Assembly: GCA_038277395.1 (NCBI GenBank)
Contig: CM076192.1
Location: forward strand, 16,012,987-16,076,986
DNA: 64,000 nt
Direction of reading: 5' to 3'
DNA from: Dryocosmus kuriphilus
Taxonomy: Eukaryota > Arthropoda > Insecta > Hymenoptera > Cynipidae
In this document: positions 1 through 10,928 of the stretch, piece by piece
Layout of the letters: each line of letters starts with the position of its first letter
Numbering within the stretch: the first letter of the stretch is position 1
Made by a program: the position numbers and the translations under genes
The notes under the pieces: generated by a model
The model's database searches: none
The model's input: the letters and a program-made list of their open reading frames with translations, nothing else
Told to the model about the DNA's origin: nothing

Positions 1-645
1 CTCCTTCTACCTTCGATGAAAATGTACTTCCCCTTCCAGTACCTCAGTGTTCTACAAATTGTATATTACTAATACATTTTCATTACATAGCTCTGTAAAT
101 TTTCTACCCTTGGTATCTGTTGTTTCATCTTCAGATACCCTCTCTTTAAAGATATTTGTTGTTCCCTGCAATGCCTCCTATGGGAGGGAATGTTCCTCCG
201 CTACCTCAGCATTACAATCTGCAACCATTATATAATTTTCATATTTTTTATCACGCAATAATCCCCTATCTCTTCTTAATCACAACCCTACCTATCCGAG
301 ACTAAATATATAAGTATTATGCATATATTAGTTTCTTTTCCGTTTATCACTGCAATATTTACTTCTCCTTCTTTTTCAAAATACACTACCTCACTGTTTA
401 CACTTTTAAGACTTACACTTGATACCAACCCTCCTTTTCCTCTACATTTACGAGCTGTTTTAGCCGCGGGAACCCAAAGCATTTTAAATTCTGCTAGAAT
501 GTTTTCAAAACCTATATCGTTTTCTTGAGTTACAAATGTTTGTGATAAAATGAAAATTTCATTCTCCCTTAACATATTTAACAGCCTATAATTTTTTTTA
601 TTTCTCAGCCCCCTTATATTATATGCTATTATTTTAGTAACCTTT
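1..645 (-). pseudogene. LINE ORF2 apurinic-like endonuclease fragment (Jockey-like)
   Basis: Read on the minus strand this is the N-terminal endonuclease domain of a non-LTR retrotransposon, the enzyme that nicks target DNA to prime reverse transcription. The start lies near 640 with AYNIRGLRNK, the usual first strand of the domain. A stretch around 430-480 contains WVPAAKTARKCRGKGG, and 1-235 contains ADCNAEVAEEH, then SEDETTDTKGRKFTEL, which match the D-N active-site strand and the following helix of this family. Stop codons inside (for example near 180 and 40) break the frame. The domain runs off the left edge, so the reverse transcriptase lies outside the window. Family membership is clear; the clade is inferred from resemblance to Jockey-like elements. 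Confidence 0.8.
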
Positions 646-987
646 TTATTTACATACTTTGATCGAAATAAGTGATTGTTTTTCTAATCCCCCTTCCATT
701 CTCGTTAAATTTTCGGTCTGCAGTCAGTTTTTTTTTCTCTTTCATCTTTTTGTTCATCATTCTTTCGTTTATGTTCCAGTAACTTCATCATAGTTTGATT
801 TATGTCGTCTGCGGACATTACTCTCAATACCTATGATCGATTTCTGCCATCACACTTCAATCCAAATTCTTCTGTCCATTGGAAGCATTTATCTATTATC
901 CAAAGTTTAACATCTCTCAGGATGACTTCGTCTATTCTTTCTTTCATAACTCCCTCCATGATCTTGTTCAATTTGCTTATTTTGATA
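646..987 (-). pseudogene. LINE sequence upstream of ORF2, possible ORF1 tail
   Basis: Directly upstream (minus strand) of the endonuclease start the reading continues as lysine- and glutamate-rich protein-like sequence, for example MSADDINQTMMKLLEH near 800-755 and KERIDEVILRDVKLWI near 945-900, with a stop between them. The composition fits the end of a LINE ORF1 or the spacer before ORF2, but I see no zinc knuckle or RRM motif. The mariner insertion at 988 cuts it off. Confidence 0.4.
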
Positions 988-989
988 TA

Positions 990-2600
990 CGAGGTGTATT
1001 GAAAAAGTAAGGTGACTTTTCAAATTTCGCGGGCTACGTACATTCGATCTTCAATTTTTAAAAATTTTACATTGGTACACTTGTCCCGCACATATGTGCA
1101 TAGTTTCAAGTATACAGCATTTTTAGTTTGTTTGTGAGAGGCGTTAAGGTTAGAAGTGCTTGGTGTGATCTTCGATTTTCTGCTGTCGAAAAAAATGGAT
1201 CAGAAAACCTGCATAACATTTTGTGCGAAAAATGGAATTAAGTGCTCCAAAACACTTGAAATTTTGACAGTGGCATACGGTGGGTCTAACTTTTTTTTTG
1301 TTTTTTTTTTGTAAGTGAGGAGGAAATGCTTTAATGCACGACGGGGTTCCATGTTAGACATCTTCACGCCCGGCGCACAAGGGATCGCACAAGTGAGATC
1401 CCCAGTGAGGAGGGCGGGGAGTGTCAGTATAGGCCTACCCACTAAAATCTCCTCCCTTTTCTTCTTCGCATTTATCCCCCCGGAACGCCGCTTTCGCATT
1501 ACTTCAGGGGGTGTCGTTTTCTTCGCTGTCTCCAGCGTCTCCTCCTGGCTTGTTGACCTTTAGAGTTTTCTTCTGGCTGTTGCCGCAGGACGGGGTATCG
1601 ACAGGTTTTGGCATTCCGCCGCTTTTTGCCCCTCCTGGTAACATCTTCTGCAGCTCTTGCTGCAGTCTTCGTTTGCACACTCTCGGGCAACATGTCCGAG
1701 AACGTGTCATCTGTAACACCGGGTTTCTGCGCTATGCGCCTTCACCTGGCAGTTAACCCACCCGACGTTCGGTCAGGCAGTATTCTCCAATTTGGCAGCA
1801 GCGGTAGCACCAGCTCAACAAAGGCTAGGATGCAGCCTCTGCTGCTCCTCTTGGTGTGTTTCACCCTTGGTGGGAAGCCAATCTGGTCTCCCAGGGCTGC
1901 CTTCACGGCTTCTTTCACTTCAGCAGCCTCCGTAGTCTCGAACGTGTGGCAGCGAAATTTTTTTCGAAACTACTTAATTTTAACCAAAGAACCGTCGAAT
2001 GAGCATCGCTCAAGAGCTGTTAAATGGCGTCAATAATAATCCTGATATGTTCAAAAGGGTTATAAGTGGTGACGAATCATAGGTATACGGTTATGACGTC
2101 GAAACCAAACCGAATCGTCCCAATGGAAGACCCCGGAAGAGCCAATACCGAAAAAAGCACGTCAATTTTAATCAAATGTCAAGGTTTTGCTCACTGTTTT
2201 CTTCGATTACCGTGGCAGAGTACATCAAGGGTGTTTACCACAAGGTCGCACGGTTAATAAGGAGTATTACCTTAAAGCTATGCTCCGTTTGCGAGAAGCA
2301 ATACGACAAAAACGTCCGGAATTGTGCAAAAACTATTCATGGCTTTTGCATCACGACAATGCAGCTGCTCTCTCATCGTTGCTTGTGCGTGACTTTTTGG
2401 CCAAAGACCAAACCACAATCATGCCTCAGCCACCCTATGCAACGAATTTGGCCCCCTGCGACTTTTTCCTGTTCCCAAAACTGAAGAGAACCATGAAAGG
2501 ACGGAGATTTGCAAAGATTGAGGAGACAAAGAATGCATCGTTGGAAGAACTCAATGCTGCTTACTTAATGTTTGCTTACTTCCATCTTCTCATCTCACAT
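990..2600 (+). mobile_element. Decayed mariner transposon (left end kept, right end lost)
   Basis: A TA dinucleotide at 988-989 is followed by CGAGGTGTATTGAAAAAG, a typical mariner terminal repeat and the same starting letters as the better-preserved copy at 37125. The usual mariner 5' UTR of about 200 bases leads to an ATG at 1195. No matching inverted terminal repeat can be found after the transposase fragment, which stops resembling transposase near 2560. The middle (1287-1950) is replaced by a LINE fragment. The element lies in the upstream part of the LINE at 1-987. Confidence 0.8.
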
Positions 2601-2606
2601 TTTTAG
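1195..2606 (+). pseudogene. Mariner transposase relic
   Basis: The N-terminal start (1195-1286) reads MDQKTCITFCAKNGIKCSKT and ends at GGSN, the first helix-turn-helix of mariner transposase. About 90 residues are then missing and replaced by a foreign LINE piece. Transposase resumes near 1960 (KLLNFNQ), shifts frame, continues as RRMSIAQELLNGVNNNPDM, then VISGDES, a stop where Trp is expected, then VYGYDVETK. After another shift, 2187-2560 gives the catalytic half: FFDYRG, LLHHDNAA and PYATNLAPCDFFLFPKLKR, which carry the second and third catalytic Asp of the DD34D triad. The C-terminal 50 or so residues are lost. It cannot encode an active enzyme. The family call is secure. Confidence 0.88.
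1287..1950 (-). mobile_element. ORF1-only LINE fragment inserted in the mariner
   Basis: Minus-strand sequence begins near 1950 inside an ORF1 (Gag-like) protein, includes VKAALGDQIGFPPRVKH, and then GWVNCQVKAHSAETRCY followed by two zinc knuckles of the CX2CX4HX4C type near 1735-1630. In the first the second Cys is a stop codon; in the second the His is Gln. The frame ends at a TGA at 1504-1506. After about 190 bases of untranslated sequence comes an A-rich tail (seen as T runs at 1289-1312). The R1-type ORF1 is thus joined to a 3' end and poly(A) with no ORF2 in between. It looks like a deleted, half-LINE type copy. The mariner lost about 270 bases at the same place. Confidence 0.7.
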
Positions 2607-4640
2607 AATTTTCCTTTTCTTTCGCTCCTCGATTTAAAATTATGCGGAGCTTATTAATCTTAAAAGTGTTTGGGTTCGAACCGGCGTGTTACACTTGTGA
2701 TAAGATCCCACTTTTCTATTGCTCATTTATTTGATTTCGAAACTCCTCACTTACACCTCTGCTTCACTTCCTTGCACCGGCATTCGATCACCTTGTATTA
2801 AGAACTTGATATACGATTTATGAAAGTTCATAAGCACGTCCGCTATTCTCTGTTAATCAACGAAGAGCCCAGGCATTAGTTTATAAAATTAACAACTAAT
2901 TTTGAAGAAAAAAAAATCGCTTCTTTCTGCCTTGGAATTTCCACACTGAACTTTAGATATTATCATATTTTTCAGGCTCAAGCATCGTTTTAACTCATCG
3001 ATAAAGGTTTCCTTTCAAACATCCCATTATATTAAATTCAAGCGATACTGATCATTGAGATCATTTTTACAAGATAAAAAAATAAATTCACAAAATGAGC
3101 GTTTTTTAAATTATATTTAATTTAACTACGGGCTTGGAAAATTTAAAAAACTTGAATAAGACGGGCTGGGATTCTTTGGGGTCGGACCGGGTTTTGAGTT
3201 CTCAACCCAGCCCAAAGTTACATAAAAAAATTTCTAGTATTTTCGGTAATTTTACCGTTAATTTATGGTAACTAACCAAAATTTACTGGAAATTGTTGGG
3301 ATTTTTGAAATTTAAGTTACGAGCCGATTCGGTGTTTTCGGTTTCCGGTCTGGTTCCGCTTTTTAGGAATTAAAATTAGAAACGATTCCAGAAAAAAAAC
3401 TTTAAAACCAATTAAGTATTTATAAACCAAGTGTGTAACACCATAAACGACCATACTGCATATGTACCTCAGGTTAGGATCTGGTGGAAGAGGAGAAAGG
3501 GAGCACTTTCCCCGGGCGGTAAAGACTGTAGGCGGCAGCCACCAGGCCTAGCTAGTCTCGCTGTTTGTACTATGCTGCTAAGTTTGCTTAGAGGGCGACA
3601 AATTGACAGTCTGCACCCCGTTTTTAAAAATGTAGATCCGGTACAGATTTACCTACATTTGCGGAGCGGAATTTGGTATACTCTGGCTAGCAGACATAGA
3701 ATGTTTACTATCCAAGTACCAACTGTGCCAGTAGACAGTTATCCAAGTGCAAACAGTGCACGTAAACTTTCGAGCATTTATTTTTTATGTACACAGTTTA
3801 CCACGTGCCAACCTTCCAAGTGTCATCTGTACACGCGTATGCGTACCGAGGTGTCCATCTGTACACGTTGAAAATTAGCCGTACACAGTTGCCCTAGTGC
3901 CATCTGTACACGCACAGTTGTCCAAGTAACACTAGTGTGTATTGAAATTTAGACGTTTACAGTTTGAAAATTTGCATGTTTTGCAAAACTGTCTAGATGG
4001 ACAACTGCGCACATGCATAATTGTTCATCTGGTCATCGGCGTGCACAATTGGGCTCGTGCAATAATCCTAAGTGTAAAGTTGACCCCATACCAATAATAA
4101 TTAGAGATTTCCATCCGACATGATATTTTCATCATAATGTTGCTATAAAAACATTCTCGTTCGTTGATCATGCACTAGAAAATGATTTACGATGTCAAAA
4201 TCTTTTACCGAAAGGAAAGCATCCAAAGAAAGGATTTTTCAGGCTTATATCTGCAACTTTTATTGGCATTGCATTTTTATAAAATAAATGACTATAATAA
4301 TACACAAGAAAAATCATTGAAAACGAGAATCGCATCATTCTTTTGTTGTAGGATAATTTATTTTGATAATATTAAGTACGTGTGTTACACCGAGCTTTAT
4401 ATAGTGCGGTAAGGAAAAGCAAAAGGCCATTTAAAACACAAAATTATTTGTCGCCTTTTTTCATGTTTTCGTCTAAAAACTTTTAGATGTAGCACCTAGA
4501 AGCATCCAATAAAGTTCTTCTAATGGCCAAACTTCATTATTTGACTTAGATTTTGAAAGAATAGGAAGGCGTTATCATTTTTTTTTTAAAAACGCCTTTT
4601 TTCCACCATTCTAATGAACTATGTCACGAATTTCAAAAAA
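2607..4640. other. No gene recognised; AT-rich with a motif cluster
   Basis: I see no supported coding sequence or RNA gene. The reading frames that are open here (for example 3431-3871) have no recognisable motif. The stretch around 3690-3940 contains a recurring motif described separately. At 2665-2690 there is a lone GGTTCGAACC, which resembles an RNA polymerase III B box but has no A box at the right distance. Confidence 0.5.
3690..3940 (+). repeat. Degenerate repeats of CCAAGTG / CATCTGTACACG
   Basis: Several imperfect copies of a motif made of ACAGTT, CCAAGTG and CATCTGTACACG follow each other (near 3720, 3750, 3800, 3825, 3855, 3885, 3905). Spacing varies from about 30 to 50 bases, so it is a decayed minisatellite or tandem duplication rather than a clean array. 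Confidence 0.5.
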
Positions 4641-4654
4641 ATACTACCCTTACG

Positions 4655-4870
4655 GGGTACGGGATATCCGGTGGATATCTAATTTATGTTCAAGGATGAC
4701 CCAGGCTAACCCAAGGATATCCTAGAGTTATCCCATGGGATATCCTACAGGGCGGAAATTTGGGTAGCCCAGGGATGTTCTTAGGATATCCCGGGATATA
4801 AATGGGATATGCCAATTTTCGTTTTATGGAATATCCTAAATTTTTGCTATCGGATATTCCAGCAATGCCC
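4655..4870. repeat. Cluster of GGATATCC palindromes
   Basis: In about 215 bases the palindrome GGATATCC or close variants (GGATATCT, GGGATATCC, GGATATTCC, GGATATGCC) occur about ten times, with GGTAACCC-like spacers. No coding frame runs through it. The pattern looks like a decayed short tandem or foldback unit. Confidence 0.5.
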
Positions 4871-5335
4871 CGAACTGGATGTATTACTTTTGTAATTAAA
4901 AATTTCCCTAAAATAATGTGTACTTGATCTCGTGCCTCGTCGTCTGCATCTTTGAAGAATTTAAAATCTTCTTTTAATTCTGAAAAATAGTTTTCGAAAC
5001 CGAGAATTTGTATTTATGGAGACTTTGCGAGACCGCAATTTTTTTAAATTATCAAACTGGAATTAAGAATCTATTTAGAAATAATGAGTTTGAAAAATTA
5101 AAATTTCGTAAAAACCTGAAAATATCAAATGTTCATGTTTATAAAATCTAGCAGGATATTATACAAATTTTTTTGCACACTTTCGAAACCACGTGAAAGC
5201 AAGAGCGGCAACACTGGCAAACTCAGGCGGACACGCGCGATACCAGACGCAAGACAGAAACTAAAATTTCTGCCGCCTCACGTTTGCTGTCGTTGCTACA
5301 TCTTGTGCTCTGCGAACGAATGAGTGAATGTTTGA

Positions 5336-5380
5336 GCGTACGAGCGAGCGAGCGAGAGAGAGAGAGAGAGAGAGAGAGAA
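5336..5380. repeat. (CGAG)n(GA)n microsatellite at a LINE 3' end
   Basis: GAGCGAGCGAGCGA passes into an uninterrupted GA run. On the minus strand it follows CAATAAAGCTATTTC, so it sits exactly where the 3' tail of the minus-strand LINE would be. It may have grown from that tail. Confidence 0.75.
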
Positions 5381-6019
5381 ATAGCTTTATTGTAATAAAT
5401 TTACAAAATACATCTAGGTATAAATATTATACATATAGTGGCTTATAAGCCTACAAAGGTAATAGCAATGCTAATATCAGTCATAAAATTAAATAATGCT
5501 GATTTTATCAGTCAAACTAATGTTAATCGTATCTTAAAATTAGTAAAAGTCAATGTAAAATATGTTCTCCGCACTGCGAATTGTACAATCTGTCATTGAT
5601 GACTAGATGTTCAAAATGCTAATTCTAATTAATACTGATTCTAAATAATTCTAGCAGCAGCAACACATGATCAATTGTTCTAATTTAATGTACTAGGCTG
5701 CACCCACAGTGCCCCTTAAACCAGCTCAGAGACGGCTGAAAGCGGACGCTAGATGACAAGGAATTCCAATATCGCGCACCATGAACTTGGAAGGAGTCTC
5801 TTCCAGTCTCAGTGCGAGCATGTGGAATTTTAAGCTCTTACACCTCTCTCCTCATGGGACCTCTGGGGACATAGTAATCGGACATCGAATGAAAGTAGAC
5901 TGGCTGAGAAGGAGAGAGAGAGAACGAGCGAAGAAGCAGAGCATCTTAGTCTACTAACTGTTACTTACAATTACTCATATCTCACAATTATTCATATTTT
6001 ACAATTTACCTACACTTAC
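5381..6019 (-). other. 3' untranslated region of the split LINE
   Basis: Minus-strand sequence after the end of ORF2 homology, with no long frame, ending in ACAATAAAGCTATTTC before the GA microsatellite. The same CAATAAAG plus simple-repeat ending is seen on the LINE at the right edge (61284), which supports reading this as a genuine LINE 3' end. Confidence 0.55.
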
Positions 6020-7500
6020 ACTTTTATGTGATTTCCGGTTCCTTTTCTTATCCTTTCCTTTCCAATCCAATCATGCTTTCGGTTATCTCTCCCACCATCT
6101 CTCACTCATCTTCTTTCACTCCTCTAGTCTTCTCCAACTCTTTTATCCACTCTTCTCCAAGTCCCTCCTCTCCTAAAACTTTACCCACACTTTCTTCCTT
6201 CACCTATTCCTCGTTCTCTAAAAACTTTTTTTTTTATCCTTCCTATCGTGAACCTTTTTCCTCTTTCTTCTGCTTCCTTCTTATACTATATCGTTAACTC
6301 TTCTCTCATTCCCTCCCTTAGTTTCTATTCGAATTAACTCGAATTTATCTCTGAGCGCCTCTTTTCTTATCATATAACCTGAAGTTCTCCAGTCCACACC
6401 TAATACCCATCTAATATTTCTCTCTTATATCCTCTCTATCTCTTTCATCTTCTTCTTTTTCCATATCTCTGTCCCTTATTCAAAATATGGGCCAAACTAG
6501 CGTATGAAATAACCTCATTCTGCTTTCCCAATCTTTTTTAAATCTTCTCTTAACTGTTCCCTATATTTGGTTCATAACTCCCGCTCCTTTTTCAATCCTT
6601 TCTCAAATATGTTCCTCATAATCCACATTCGCTTGGATTATAAAACCGAGATAATTAAATTCCTTTACTTCCTTTAGTCTTTCACCTATCCATCTTACTG
6701 GCCATTTTTTTTTCTCTCTCTCCCCTTTCTAAACCTCATTACCTTAATATAATTTTATCCGTATTAAAATTCAGTTTTTTCTTATCTAAGTATTTTTCCA
6801 GGCACGTAATTACACCTGAAATTCCTTCCTCATCCTCCGCAAGCATCACTATATCATCCTCATAAGCCACTGTATACATGCTTTCCTTCCCATCCTTTTT
6901 CCTGATTTTCTCTTCCAAATCTGCAACTAATATATTCTTTTATCTATTCTATATATTATATATTCTATTCTATATTCTATATACATTCTCTTATCCCATT
7001 TCGCTCCATCGTTTTGTCTATCTCTTCCTTGTAAAACTTGTCAAATGGAGCCTTTAAATCTACAAATGTTGCTGTTATGCTTCCTTCCTCCCTTTTTATC
7101 CTTTTATTTACAATATAATTCAGCACATAAATATTAGCCATCACTCTCATACCTTTCCTAAAGTCAACTTAATTTAGTGGAATTATCTTTTTCTCACGTA
7201 CTTCTTTCTTTAACTGCTCCGATATTATTGTCGCATATATCTTACACAATGTAGGCATTAAAGTTACTTCTCTATAATCTTTAACCATTTTACCTTTTCC
7301 TTTCTTTACTAATTGTACCGCTACTACTTTTTTCCATATTCTTGGCCAGCCCTCTCTTGCCCATATTCTGTTGCATATAACCCATGCCCACTTTTCGTTA
7401 TTTTCCTTTCCACTTCTCCTAACAACTCAGTAAAATATTTTTTCCGCTCTATCAAATCAATCTGCTGATTAACTCTTATTATATTTTTCTCCCTCTATTT
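6020..7500 (-). pseudogene. LINE ORF2: reverse transcriptase and C-terminal domain (Jockey-like)
   Basis: Minus strand from 7500 downward gives the second half of a non-LTR ORF2. Segments visible in order: REKNIIRVNQQIDLIERK; then near 7340 GWPRIWKKVVAVQLVKKG; KDYREVTLMPTLCKIYATII; VDFRKGMRVMANIYVLNY; TATFVDLKAPFDKF (RT motif A, FVDLKxAFD); then near 6870 VAYEDDIVMLAED, the motif C position with YEDD instead of the usual YADD; and near 6480-6340 EIWKKKKMKEIERI, RNIRWVLGVDWRTSGY. Several stops and frameshifts break it. The 5' part of the same protein family lies beyond the Penelope block at 15557-16620, also minus, so the two pieces probably belong to one LINE copy. About 200 residues between them are not seen. 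Confidence 0.85.
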
Positions 7501-10230
7501 AGTGTTAGTGTTAGTGTTTATTTTGTTAAAGAAAAAGGTGTTTATGTTAAAAAATAAAGAAAATTTTGTTAGAGCCATGAGGCTTGTCCGATAAAAACGT
7601 CATGATTAAAATGTTAGATTAGCATTATATAATACGTATATAGCTATAACCCGCGAAAAGTGAGAAAAATTTTAATTTTTTTTTTTCTATTTTAAAAATT
7701 TTTTGAAAATTATGAACGTGTGTAATTAAATTATTATAAATATTGCTAAGACCTTGAATATCAGTTCTAAAATTAATAGAATTTATATCATGTTGTATAT
7801 GAATCATCTCTAGAATCAATCTTTTGTCCAGGTTAGGTTCCGTTTCTAAAATTTGGGCATCTCATAAATTAAAACTAAAAACATGTGAAAAATCATATGC
7901 GTGTTTAAAAATAGCTGTATTGGTTTCACTGTATTCAATAGATCTTTCATGTTCTCTGTTTCTAATACGTATAGCTCTACTAGTTTGTCCAATATATGTC
8001 TTTTCACAGTCTTTACATTTAAGTTTGTAAGCGCAATTACATCTGTTTTCCTTCTTAGTCTTATCTTTTGTGCTTTTAAAACAAGTTTTTTTAAGATTAT
8101 TTTCTATGGAGAAAATCAATTGTACGTTACATTTGTTAAAAATTCTATAAAGACATTCATCAAAATTATGAATACTATATACGGTAGTATAATTATCTTT
8201 TTTCCAATTTCAGATACATCATTTGTTTTATCTGGTTTTGTTGTATTCTGAGAACTTAAACACTTATAGCGTTCGATGATTTTACTTTTTAAAAAATCTA
8301 ATGGATAACCATTTTTTTCTAAAGTATCTTTTATAAGAATTAAATTATCTTTATGGTATCTAAAATCAGATAATTTTGTTGCTCTATCAACGAGGCCATA
8401 TATAACATTAACTTTATGTTGAATTGGATGATAAGAGTTATAATTTAAAAATCTGCCAGACCATACAGGTTTACGGTACCAGTTTGCGATGATTTTATTA
8501 TTTTCTATTGTAAGTGATAAATCTAAAAAGTTAATTCTTTCATTTATTGCCATTTCCATAGTAAACTTTAACTTGTCATTTGCTGAGTTGAATTTAATTA
8601 AAATCTCTTGAACTTTATCTTTAGGTAAACAACTTAAGGTATCATCAATATAGCGTAAATAAAAAATTATTGGAAAATTAATAGATTTTAGAACTTTACT
8701 TTCAATATTCTCCATAACAATATTAGCAGCGGCTGTTGATAGTGGTGAGCCCATTGGTAGGCCAAAAATTTGTTGATAAATTGATTATTGAATTGACAGT
8801 ATCATGATTCTAGACATAGTTTTAAAATTTTATCAAAGTTATCTCGAGATACAAAGGTGTGAGGCTTAATTTCCATCCATCGTTTGCGTATGGTACTTCT
8901 TATAAGACTCCAAGAGATGTTAGTGTACATTGAAACAATATCTAAGGAGACAACAGTATAGTTATTAGGAATTGTGATTTATCAATTTTATTTTTGAAGT
9001 CCCAACTATCTTTAATGTGATATTTAGTTTTTCCAACAATTTTTTGCAGAGACTTTGACGAAGCTTTTCGATATATTATAGGAAGGTGATCCAGGGAAAG
9101 ATGTGATTGGTCTAAGAGGACAGTTTGGTTTATGCAGTTTAGGCAAACCATAGAATTTTGGAGCAATACCGTTTTTAGAGTTAAAATAATGATGTGTGTT
9201 ATCATTTATAATTTTGCTGCTTTTAAATGATATTAATAAATCATGTAAGTTTGATTGAAATTTAATCGTCGGATCTTTGTTTAAAATTTTAGAAGTTGAT
9301 ATGTCATTTAATAAATCAAGAGCTTTAGTAGTATAATCAATTTTGTTCATGATAACACTTCCATTACTTTTATCAGCTGAAGTTACAATAATGTCATTAT
9401 TAGAATGTAAAAATTCTTTAATCTTTTTGATTTTATATAATAAAGAGGATTTTTTTTATTAAATTATTATTATAAATCCAGTTTTGAGTCCAGTAAGTGA
9501 CATTATTTCTGATTGAATTTCTTAATCTTAGTTCAATGTTTTTCATATTGCATTCGATATTACAAACAAGTTTAGTAATTGGAAAATTCTGTTTATTGTC
9601 AAGTAATGCAAAATTTCCTCCTAGACCAATAATCTCTTTTACTTCATTAGGTATAATTACATTTGTCATATTGACAACCCAATTCTTAGTATCAGTTATT
9701 AATTTGGATGTTGTTGGTATCTTACGTTTTCAATTTTTAACTTTGATAAATTTATTAATTTACTGAAATGTTTGTAAATATTTTGATAAGTCTTAAATTC
9801 TAAGTTATTAAAAAAATTTACTGAGAAATTTTGAATGATTTGAATTTTAAAATGATAATTGTCTTTAAAGATATCCTGAATTTCAAGTGATATATCATTA
9901 ATTTCATTATTTAAAATTATTTTTCCAAATTGAAAAATTGATTTTTCTATATTAGCGCAAGTTTTCTTATCTAATTTTAGGATTAATATTACATAAAATA
10001 TGATTCGGAATGAGATCTTCAAATTTACATCTAAATAAAAACCTGCGTTGATTTTTTCTATCCTCCACGTAGTACATGAGTCGTATCCATTCCTATATTA
10101 TTGCTGCTTCTTGTTCATTGTAATCTTCTCGAAGTTGTTGGTAAAATTCACGGTTCTCCATTTCAATTTAGTAGGTATTCAAGGTTTAAGGCCATTATAT
10201 ATATATATAATAATTTTTACCCAAGAATAA
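7501..10230 (-). mobile_element. Penelope-like element, minus-strand copy
   Basis: A Penelope-like retroelement (PLE) read from about 10200 down to 7560, followed by a truncated piece of terminal repeat (7500-7580) that abuts LINE sequence. It is a near copy, in opposite orientation, of the element at 11395-13900; the two form the arms of a 2.6-kb palindrome. The upstream terminal repeat lies at 10231-10578. Confidence 0.85.
7640..10060 (-). pseudogene. Penelope-like RT with GIY-YIG endonuclease, broken
   Basis: PLEs copy themselves with an RT related to telomerase and a GIY-YIG nuclease. In order on the minus strand: N-terminal region (10022-9433), RT entry region (9350-8942) with APKFYGLPKLHKPNCPLRPI, a gap with shifts (8940-8760), then 8754-8116 with MGSPLSTAAANIVMENIE and YLRYIDDTL (catalytic YIDD), NFLDLSLTIE and NWYRKPVWSGRF. 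After a frame change at 8119 comes the endonuclease: CNCAYKLKCKDCEKTYIGQT with the zinc-like CX2C and the YIG motif, then SRAIRIRNREHERSI. All catalytic motifs are legible, but at least three frameshifts and stops prevent a full protein. The 219-aa RT block of the plus-strand partner is almost identical. Confidence 0.85.
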
Positions 10231-10578
10231 TGTATGATTAAAAGTCCTGCGGCCTTTGTTGTGTTTTTTATTGTTTATTTTAAAAAATTCGTTGTCAATA
10301 TGTTTCGATTCAAATTTGAATCATATTCATGACATTTTTATAACATTTTAAAAGCAGTAGTATAATAATCAAAATCAATGGAACATTCCATATATTTTGT
10401 AGAGAACAGGTTTTATTCTGTGAAACCTAACCTGTACAAAGGATTATTCAAGTTAATGTTTTGTAGAATGAAAAAAAATTTGTATTATTATATTATTATT
10501 TAAAGGAAATTATTATTACTTACGTTAGTGTTCATTTTGTTAAAGAAAAAGGTGTTTAAGTTAAAAAATAAAGAAAAT
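10231..10578 (-). repeat. PLE terminal repeat (pseudo-LTR), minus copy
   Basis: About 350 bases that recur inverted at 10929-11310 and again, split by a foldback element, at 13918-15556. Landmarks are GAACAGGTTTTATTCTG, CCTAACCTGTACAAAGG and the end CCCAAGAATAATGTATG. PLEs are known to carry such repeats at both ends of the gene. Confidence 0.75.
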
Positions 10579-10925
10579 TTTGTTAGAGCCATGAGGCTTG
10601 TCCGATAAAAACGTCATGACTGAAATTTTAGGTCAGCATTATATAATACGTATATAGCTATAACCCGCGAAAAATTTGAAATTTTTTTTTTCTTTTTTAA
10701 TTAAAAAAAAATTATTAATGTGTGTAATTAAATTATTATAAATATTGCTAAGACCTTGAATATCAGTTCTAAAATTAATAGAATTTATACCATGTTGTAT
10801 ATGAATCATCTCTAGAATTAATCTTTTGTCCAGGTTAGGTACTGTTTCGAGAATTTGGACATCTCTTAAATTAAAACTAAAAAAATGTGAAAAATCATGC
10901 GTGTTTAGCAATAGCTGTATTAGCT
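10579..10925 (-). pseudogene. 5'-truncated PLE tail at the palindrome centre
   Basis: Minus-strand copy of the last part of the PLE gene: protein-like DFSHFFSFNLRDVQILETV, LILEMIHIQHGINSINFR and GLSNIYNNLITH, then the untranslated TAGCTATAACCCGCG region. It matches 7640-7900 and 13600-13900. It stops abruptly at 10925, next to the terminal repeat of the plus-strand element. Truncated partial copies joined to a full copy are a known PLE arrangement. Confidence 0.75.
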
Positions 10926-10928
10926 CAA

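Noticed and set aside
2660..2690. SINE or tRNA end from GGTTCGAACC
   Set aside because: Only a B-box-like word; no A box at the right distance and no matching copy in the window.
6028..6297. Plus-strand Ser/Pro-rich frame of 89 codons
   Set aside because: It is the complement of the LINE ORF2 C-terminus, which is rich in Lys and Glu codons and gives Ser/Phe/Pro-rich shadows on the other strand.
10231..10578. Hammerhead ribozyme in the PLE terminal repeat
   Set aside because: PLE terminal repeats are known to hold hammerhead motifs, but I could not find a CTGATGA core with a matching GAAA on either strand here.
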